DNA of 41,071 nt from a virus. Of the stretch, positions 36,491 to 41,071 are shown piece by piece. Under the pieces are notes generated by a model that worked only from the letters and a program-made list of their open reading frames with translations, was not told the origin of the DNA and ran no database searches. Both the position numbers and the translations under genes were made by a program. Each line of letters opens with the position of its first letter. Position 1 is the stretch's first letter. Location: the IMG/VR virus record IMGVR_UViG_3300049734_000196, positions 1 through 41,071 of that record, one strand, 5' to 3'.

Positions 36491-37546
36491 ATGGCAAGGT
36501 GTATCTCGGTCATTCCGCCCTCGGCGAAGATCCTCTTCCTCGGAGAAGCTCCGGGTGAACAGGAGGAGATCTTCGGCGTACCCTTCGTAGGCTACTCCGG
36601 TCAGGAATTGACCCGCATCATGTCTGATGCTGGTATCCCCAGGGCCAACGTGGGGTTGCTGAACGTCTTCTCCTCCCGCCCTCCCGGCAACGAGATCAGG
36701 AACTTCTGTGCCAGCAAGGCGGAAGTGGTGGCCCTGGCTGGTGGGGCATACAGCCATCCACCCCTGGAACCTGGCAAGTATATCAAGCCCGAATTCCTCC
36801 ACGAACTGGAACGGGTGAAGCAGGAAATCATTTCCGCCAAGCCCAACCTGGTGGTAGCCCTGGGCAACACGGCCCTCTGGGCCTTGTGTGGCTGCACCGG
36901 CATCACCAAGTTCCGGGGTGCCATCACAGAATCCTCCATGATCCCCGGCCTGAAAGTCCTGCCCACCTTCCACCCCGCATCAGTCCTTCGCAACTGGTCA
37001 CAGCGGGTGATGGTGGTACAGGACCTCCTGAAAGCCAGGCTGGAGGGGGAGTTCCCCGAGATCCGCTACCCCAAGAGAGAGATCTGGATCGAACCCACTC
37101 TCCAGGATCTGGACCTCTTCTACAAAACAGAGATCCTTCCCGCCACCATACTCGGGCTAGACCTGGAGACCATCGCTAGGAAGCACATATCCTGTGTTGG
37201 CTTCGCACCCACACCCAACCTGGCTCTGGTAGTCCCCTTCCTTGGGGAGAGGAACCAGCACTACTGGAACCTGGAAGAAGAGTTTGAGGCCTGGGAGTTT
37301 GTGAGGATGTGCTGTGAATACAGCATAGCGAAGGCGACACAGAACGGTCTCTACGAGGCACAGTATCTGGCGACGGTTAGCATCCGGGTTCTCAATCTCC
37401 GGCATGACACCATGATCTGCCACCACGCCCTCCACCCTGAACTACCCAAGAGCCTGGGATTCCAGGGGAGCGTCTACTGCAACGACCGGGCATGGAAGGA
37501 GCTGAGGCCGGATCACAGGGATGAATTGAAGAGGGAAGATATATGA
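36491..37546 (+). CDS. Uracil-DNA-glycosylase-like domain fused to the first part of a 3'-5' exonuclease domain
   Basis: 351 aa, ATG behind GGAG. Residues 12-185 are UDG family 4/5-like: LGEAPGEQEEIFGVPFVG (17-34), LGNTALWALCG (124-134), FHPASVLRN (160-168). Residues 218-335 are DnaQ-like: Exo I LGLDLET (221-227; D224, E226), Exo II TQNGLYEAQYL (283-293; Glu289 where Asp is usual), HDTMICHHALHPELPK (305-320). The protein stops before Exo III, which lies in the polymerase gene. Such UDG-exonuclease-polymerase chains occur in some phages as one protein; here it is split. Confidence 0.8.
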   Translation: MARCISVIPPSAKILFLGEAPGEQEEIFGVPFVGYSGQELTRIMSDAGIPRANVGLLNVFSSRPPGNEIRNFCASKAEVVALAGGAYSHPPLEPGKYIKPEFLHELERVKQEIISAKPNLVVALGNTALWALCGCTGITKFRGAITESSMIPGLKVLPTFHPASVLRNWSQRVMVVQDLLKARLEGEFPEIRYPKREIWIEPTLQDLDLFYKTEILPATILGLDLETIARKHISCVGFAPTPNLALVVPFLGERNQHYWNLEEEFEAWEFVRMCCEYSIAKATQNGLYEAQYLATVSIRVLNLRHDTMICHHALHPELPKSLGFQGSVYCNDRAWKELRPDHRDELKREDI

Positions 37547-37734
37547 CCGACAAGGCACTATTGGATTGGATGGAGTCACTGGCCAGCCCTGGTCAGCGCT
37601 GGTACGTCAGCGACCACGGCATCGTCCAGAGATGCACGGCGGAAGCGCTGACCGCTGGGTCTGTGGACCCCGAACTCTACAAGCACTCCACCCTCCGAGA
37701 GGCCATCAAGGACGCGAAGGGGAGGACTGTTTGA
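37543..37734 (+). CDS. 63-aa ORF inserted between exonuclease and polymerase genes
   Basis: MTDKALLDWMESLASPGQRW, YVSDHGIVQRCTAEALTAGS, then a short helical end DAKGRTV. ATG overlaps the upstream stop (ATGA) and its stop overlaps the polymerase TTG (TTGA). No motif recognised. It occupies the gap that cuts the exonuclease domain in two and keeps translation coupled through it. Confidence 0.6.
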   Translation: MTDKALLDWMESLASPGQRWYVSDHGIVQRCTAEALTAGSVDPELYKHSTLREAIKDAKGRTV

Positions 37735-39212
37735 AGATTGTAGACACATCCACTATGGACCTGGGCTCCCTGTCCAAGCGGGAGCAGGAGTGGATCTACA
37801 ACGGGTTGGATTGCTGTATCACTCGAGAGCTGGTCCCGATAACGGAAGGGATGTTGAAGCCTGACCAGGCTCAAGTCTACGCCTTCGAGATGGCCCAGCA
37901 GCGCCCTGCCCTTGCCATGATGCTCCGTGGAGTTGGAGTGGATCATGTTGAGATGGGCAGGATGGCGACGGAATTGGAGTGGCAGAGGGATCAGCTGGAG
38001 GGGTGGATCGAAGAGCTGACCGTCGCCATGGCAGGGGAGAGGATTTCCCCCCGATCCCCGATCCAGCTGATGTGGCTGTTCTACGATATGATGAAGCTGC
38101 CTGTGGTCTACAAGTATCAGAAGGGGGAGAGGAAGCGGACGGTGGACCGGGACGCCCTGGAGAAGCTCCGGGCTTACTACCACCCCACACCCCTGATCAA
38201 CGCCATCCTCGAACTCCGGGATGTGGAGAAGAAGCTCGGGGTTCTAGGCTACGGGCGGAAGCGGAAGGTCAGTAGGATTGACGAGCGAGGGCGGTTCCGG
38301 TCTTCATTCAACATCGGAGGAACCACCACTGGCAGGTGGTCATCTTCAACAGGGGTGTTCGGTGGAGGGTCCAACCTCCAGAACATCACCGAGGAACTCC
38401 GGCGGATCTTCATTGCTGACCCCGGCATGAAGCTCGCCTACCTAGACCTGGAAGGCGCCGAGTCCTACGGGGTGGCGTACCTGTCAGGGGATGAGAATTA
38501 TATCCAGGCCGCCCACAGCGGAGACGTCCACACGTTCGTAGCCAGAATGATGTGGCCTGAGCTGGCATGGAATGGAGATTTGAAGAAGGACAGGGTGTTG
38601 GCTGATACCCCCTTCTACCGGCACTACACGAGGCGGTTCGTCTGCAAGACTGGGGGTCACGCATCCAACTATCTCGGCCGGCCCAGGACCGTTGCCGAGC
38701 ACACTCACATTCAAGTCAGGATAATCGAGGAGTTTCAAGAGAAATACTTTGACAGGTTCCCTGGCATCCCGCGCTGGCACAGGGAGGTAGCGGAATTGCT
38801 GCAGACCCGTGGGTTCCTCATCACTCCGTTGGGTCGAGTCCGCTACTTCTTTGATCGCCTCCGCGACGATGCCACCCTCCGGAAGGCCGTCGCCTTTCTC
38901 CCGCAGTCCACGATCGCAGACATTCTGAACATTGGCCTCTGTCGCCTCTACGATGAGCTGGATCGGAACGGGGAGTTTGAGCTTCTGCTTCAGCTCCACG
39001 ACGCCGCGGGGTTCCAGTACCGGGAAGAAGCCCGGGACTTCATCCCACGCGCGGTGGAGTTGATGCGGATTCCAGTTCCGATCAAGGGTCGAATCCTTAC
39101 CATACCAGTGGAGGCGAAAGTGGGGTACAACTGGAAGGAAATGAAGCTCTTCGGTAGGGATCAGGAACAGGTCCGACCGAAGATCAATCTGCTCGACGCA
39201 CGTATCGACTGA
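37731..39212 (+). CDS. polA: Family A DNA polymerase (with Exo III of the split exonuclease)
   Basis: 493 aa from TTG 37731, behind GGGGAGGAC. N-terminus carries Exo III WIYNGLDCCITREL (21-34). Polymerase: TTTGRWSSS and GGSNLQNI (198-219), motif A YLDLEGAESYGVAYLSGD (237-254; D239 and E244 kept), motif B RRFVCKTGGHASNYLG (301-316; R302, K306, Y314, with His310 at the position of E. coli Phe762), motif C LQLHDAAGFQ (420-429; H423, D424, Ala in place of E883). Catalytic Asp pair intact. It is the replicative polymerase and needs the upstream protein for proofreading. Confidence 0.92.
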   Translation: MKIVDTSTMDLGSLSKREQEWIYNGLDCCITRELVPITEGMLKPDQAQVYAFEMAQQRPALAMMLRGVGVDHVEMGRMATELEWQRDQLEGWIEELTVAMAGERISPRSPIQLMWLFYDMMKLPVVYKYQKGERKRTVDRDALEKLRAYYHPTPLINAILELRDVEKKLGVLGYGRKRKVSRIDERGRFRSSFNIGGTTTGRWSSSTGVFGGGSNLQNITEELRRIFIADPGMKLAYLDLEGAESYGVAYLSGDENYIQAAHSGDVHTFVARMMWPELAWNGDLKKDRVLADTPFYRHYTRRFVCKTGGHASNYLGRPRTVAEHTHIQVRIIEEFQEKYFDRFPGIPRWHREVAELLQTRGFLITPLGRVRYFFDRLRDDATLRKAVAFLPQSTIADILNIGLCRLYDELDRNGEFELLLQLHDAAGFQYREEARDFIPRAVELMRIPVPIKGRILTIPVEAKVGYNWKEMKLFGRDQEQVRPKINLLDARID

Positions 39213-39216
39213 TACA

Positions 39217-40524
39217 GTGTCAGAGCGGAAGCTCGAGAGCTGGATCGGGGGATTCCTCGAATACTCCGATGGCCTGCCGACCACCCATTCCTTCAGGATA
39301 TGGGCAGCTGTATCCGCGATCTCCTCCGCCCTGGGAAGGCGGTGCCATACCAGGATCACGAAGCGGGATCAGTTTGCCAATCTCTACGTTCTGCTGGTGG
39401 GACCGCCTGGGTCCGGGAAAACCACCTCCATCTTCACAGCCAGGAACCTTCTTCGCAAGGTCCCTACCATCGCCCTGACCCCTACCCGCCTCGGTTCGCC
39501 GCAGGCCCTGTACGACTGCCTGGAGGACTCCTCCGCGGATTCCTACATCTGTGGGGATACTGGCATCCCCGTCCAAGACCACACCCTCACAGCCTTCATT
39601 GACGAGTTCTCTGTGTTCGTCCGCCGTGGGGACCTGGACTTCATGGCAGACCTCGCGGACCTCTACGACTGTCCAGACCCGTTCGAGTATAAAGTGAGAC
39701 ACTCCAGGTCCAACTTCGCAGAGAGATCCTGCTTCATCATGCTGGGTGGCTGCACCACTCGCCACATCAGGGAGACGTTCACGGAGGATGCCCTAGAGGG
39801 TGGGTTCCCTGCTCGTGTCATCATGGTCTACTGCGATGAGAAGTTTCAGGAAGAGCTGTTCAACGAAGAGGAGCATGACTGGAACGAGGAGTTGCGGAAG
39901 GCACTGGTAGACGATTTGGCTACCATCCGGGGGATGCGGGGGCTGTTTGTTTGGGAGGAGGAGGCCAAGAAGTTCTTCCAGGGGTGGGTGTCAGAGGGGA
40001 TGCGCCCTTATCCCAGAGACCCGAAGCTGATCCACTACCTGAATCGGAGAGTGGCTCACATCACCAAGCTCTCCATGATCATCAGCGCCTCCAGACGGGA
40101 TGACATGCTGGTGAAGCTGGAGGATGTAATTGGCGCTCAGAAGATCCTGTTGGACGCCGAAGCCCAGATGCACAACGCGATCCAGTTCGTTGGTCAGAAC
40201 AAGTACTTCCCTGCTCAAGAGGCTGCGTTGGCCTTCATTCTCCGTGAATACGAGAGAACCAAGAGGCCGGTACTTGAACACCGAATCCGGCAGCTATTGG
40301 ACCGTGAGGTCCCTGCCTATCTGGTAGGTCAGATCATTGATGGCTTCATCGCAGCCCAGAGGGTGATTGCCGATGGCACAGCACCCGGGAGGAAGTTGTA
40401 CCCTAATGACAAGGGAAGAGCGTATGAAGATGGGGAGGAGACTGAGGTCAGTGAGGAAGGCCCGGAGGAGGAGCAACCGGGACCTAGCGGAGGCGGTGGG
40501 AAGGTCAGTGGTGGCGATGCGTAG
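39217..40524 (+). CDS. DUF3987-type ATPase (primase-helicase-like)
   Basis: 435 aa, GTG start five bases after the polymerase stop. WIGGFLEYSDGLPTTHSFRI and AVSAISSALGRR precede Walker A LVGPPGSGKTTS (60-71), Walker B TAFIDEFSVF (125-134), sensor-like FIMLGGCTTRH (173-183) and Arg finger GGFPARVIMVYCDE (195-208). DUF3987 proteins are helicase-like ATPases often linked to primase domains; no primase zinc or TOPRIM motif is seen here, so this may be helicase only. Tail from residue about 397 is Glu/Gly/Pro-rich and overlaps the XRE gene. Probable replicative helicase. Confidence 0.8.
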   Translation: MSERKLESWIGGFLEYSDGLPTTHSFRIWAAVSAISSALGRRCHTRITKRDQFANLYVLLVGPPGSGKTTSIFTARNLLRKVPTIALTPTRLGSPQALYDCLEDSSADSYICGDTGIPVQDHTLTAFIDEFSVFVRRGDLDFMADLADLYDCPDPFEYKVRHSRSNFAERSCFIMLGGCTTRHIRETFTEDALEGGFPARVIMVYCDEKFQEELFNEEEHDWNEELRKALVDDLATIRGMRGLFVWEEEAKKFFQGWVSEGMRPYPRDPKLIHYLNRRVAHITKLSMIISASRRDDMLVKLEDVIGAQKILLDAEAQMHNAIQFVGQNKYFPAQEAALAFILREYERTKRPVLEHRIRQLLDREVPAYLVGQIIDGFIAAQRVIADGTAPGRKLYPNDKGRAYEDGEETEVSEEGPEEEQPGPSGGGGKVSGGDA

Positions 40525-40630
40525 CTACCAGAATGGCACCCGCTCCCCATCAACCCAGATTGTCAGGCAGTTGGCCTCCGAACTCCGAGTGAGCGCGGAC
40601 TACCTGCTATGCCTTACAGACAAGCCGTAA
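40406..40630 (+). CDS. XRE-type helix-turn-helix regulator
   Basis: 74 aa from ATG 40406 behind GGGAGGAAG (ATG 40424 also possible). GRRLRSVRKARRRSNRDLAE, AVGRSVVAMRSYQNGTRSPS, TQIVRQLASELRVSADYLL: the five-helix Cro/CI fold with 'NRDLAEAVGRS...RSYQNGTRSPS'. The first 40 residues are encoded in an alternate frame over the low-complexity end of the DUF3987 gene. It is the best regulator candidate for the palindrome array or dispersed hairpins; the link is inference. Confidence 0.75.
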   Translation: MTREERMKMGRRLRSVRKARRRSNRDLAEAVGRSVVAMRSYQNGTRSPSTQIVRQLASELRVSADYLLCLTDKP

Positions 40631-40650
40631 CCTGGTTGAAGAGGAGGTTT

Positions 40651-40785
40651 GTGAAGAGGGTGAAGAGGGACCGAACCTGCGCCCGCTGTGGTGTGGTGAT
40701 CTGGGTTGACTGCTTCTACAGGGTATACGTTACGGCGGACAGGGAGTTTGTTGCGGAGTACGTCTGTTTCTGGTGTCACTCGTAA
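40651..40785 (+). CDS. 44-aa zinc-ribbon protein, last rightward gene
   Basis: MKRVKRDRTCARCGVVIWVD, then AEYVCFWCHS. GTG at 40651 with GAGGAGG upstream; an ATG at 40609 is in frame and would add 14 residues. CARC and CFWC knuckles. Its stop abuts hairpin D. Confidence 0.6.
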   Translation: MKRVKRDRTCARCGVVIWVDCFYRVYVTADREFVAEYVCFWCHS

Positions 40786-40808
40786 TAACATCCCGCCCGG
40801 GGATGTTA
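40786..40808. promoter_or_regulatory. Dispersed hairpin copy D at the convergence of both arms
   Basis: TAACATCCC (40786-40794), loop GCCCG, GGGATGTTA (40800-40808), a 9-bp perfect stem. It fills the 30-bp gap between the last rightward stop (40785) and the last leftward stop (40816). Position suggests a bidirectional terminator or a roadblock site, though neither strand has a T-run. Confidence 0.8.
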
Positions 40809-40815
40809 CTACCAG

Positions 40816-41061
40816 TTACCTCAGCCCGAGTAGCTGTTCCATCTTCAAAGACTTCGCCCTATCAAACGCCCTTTGCATCGTCTCCGTCTGCTCCGCGCTA
40901 TGGCGAGTCATGGCGCTCTGAGCCACGGAGTCCGGCGACACCCCTGCGATGTACGCCCGGATCAGCACATCCCTCAGCGCCCTGGGGTCATTGACGTTCT
41001 GAGCTGCCAAGGCACCATATGCCTGGATGGTGCTCCGCATCTTCTCCTGATCCTTATACAT
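40816..41061 (-). CDS. Small helical virion-region protein, last gene of leftward arm
   Basis: 81 aa from ATG 41061 (or 74 aa from ATG 41040, which has AGGAG at better spacing). Mostly helical: MRSTIQAYGALAAQNVNDPR, ALRDVLIRAYIAGVSPDSVA, RAFDRAKSLKMEQLLGLR. On a circular map it follows the gene at 1-888, whose stop would be at 41054. No family recognised; small podoviral tail-end proteins occupy similar slots. Confidence 0.65.
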   Translation of the reverse strand: MYKDQEKMRSTIQAYGALAAQNVNDPRALRDVLIRAYIAGVSPDSVAQSAMTRHSAEQTETMQRAFDRAKSLKMEQLLGLR

Positions 41062-41071
41062 CTCCCCACTG

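Noticed and set aside
1-41071. tRNA genes, integrase, attachment site or transposable element
   Set aside because: Reading both strands gave no cloverleaf, no tyrosine or serine recombinase motif and no transposase or terminal inverted repeats.

Overview
The window looks like the complete 41,071-bp genome of a tailed double-stranded DNA phage of short-tailed (podovirus-like) type, opened at an arbitrary point. The leftward gene at base 1 stays open across the window ends. Read circularly, it continues into the last bases of the window, stops at 41054, and the next leftward gene starts on top of that stop. On the circle all leftward genes form one arm (21862 down to 1, then 41061 to 40816) and all rightward genes form the other (23332 to 40785). 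The arms diverge from a spacer at 21.9-23.3 kb and converge at 40.8 kb. No integrase, CI-type lysogeny module, tRNA or CRISPR array was seen, so a lytic life style is likely. The DNA is GC-rich and genes are packed with ATGA, GTGA, TTGA and TGATG overlaps and frequent GTG/TTG starts. The host is not identified. PEP-CTERM-like, thrombospondin-type-3-like and Cys-rich exported sequences point to a Gram-negative bacterium, possibly Deltaproteobacteria/Myxococcota-like (weak inference).

Leftward arm, in order of transcription: a small acidic protein, TerS, a PD-(D/E)XK nuclease, two unknown virion-region proteins, TerL, a small basic protein, an unknown protein, portal, a small protein, scaffold, SU10-type major capsid protein and a head-tail adaptor. 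Then comes an unusual block (10652 to 4649) of six consecutive genes whose products all carry an export signal, lipobox or membrane segment: a small Cys-containing secreted protein, a tail-fibre-like protein with a signal peptide, a pectate-lyase-like beta-helix protein, a jelly-roll-like protein, a lipoprotein with a second membrane segment (spanin candidate) and a two-TM membrane protein (holin candidate). The arm ends with a tail-collar-domain protein, a beta-propeller-like tail protein, small virion proteins, a GNAT-like protein and a protein with a glycine-rich C-terminus. No endolysin was recognised.

Divergent spacer (21863-23331): a leftward promoter; an array of seven 16-bp imperfect palindromes of the form GACACC-N4-GGTGTG; a bidirectional terminator; one self-contained leftward gene (22350-22778) with its own promoter and terminator; GC-rich direct repeats; a hairpin; the most AT-rich stretch seen; and a rightward promoter. 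This is the best candidate for the replication origin and control region.

Rightward arm: about a dozen small genes, many with Zn-binding Cys pairs, around a replication and recombination set: SLOG protein, UvrD-type helicase, Cas4/RecB-like nuclease with a probable Fe-S cluster, DUF1937 protein, Sak4-like recombinase, a probable ssDNA-binding protein, a ParB-DNA methyltransferase fusion, a UDG-exonuclease protein, a family A DNA polymerase and a DUF3987-type helicase. The polymerase's 3'-5' exonuclease domain is divided between two genes by a 63-aa ORF.

Four signals cut across the map. A hairpin, ACATCCC-N5-GGGATGT, occurs four times at transcription-unit boundaries. An 8-mer, GGAGTACC, lies just ahead of many starts, often behind a GC-rich inverted repeat, much like the start-associated sequences of cluster K mycobacteriophages. 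Promoters share an extended -10 (TGGTAG/TGGTAT). A well-formed H-type pseudoknot lies at 30010-30055.
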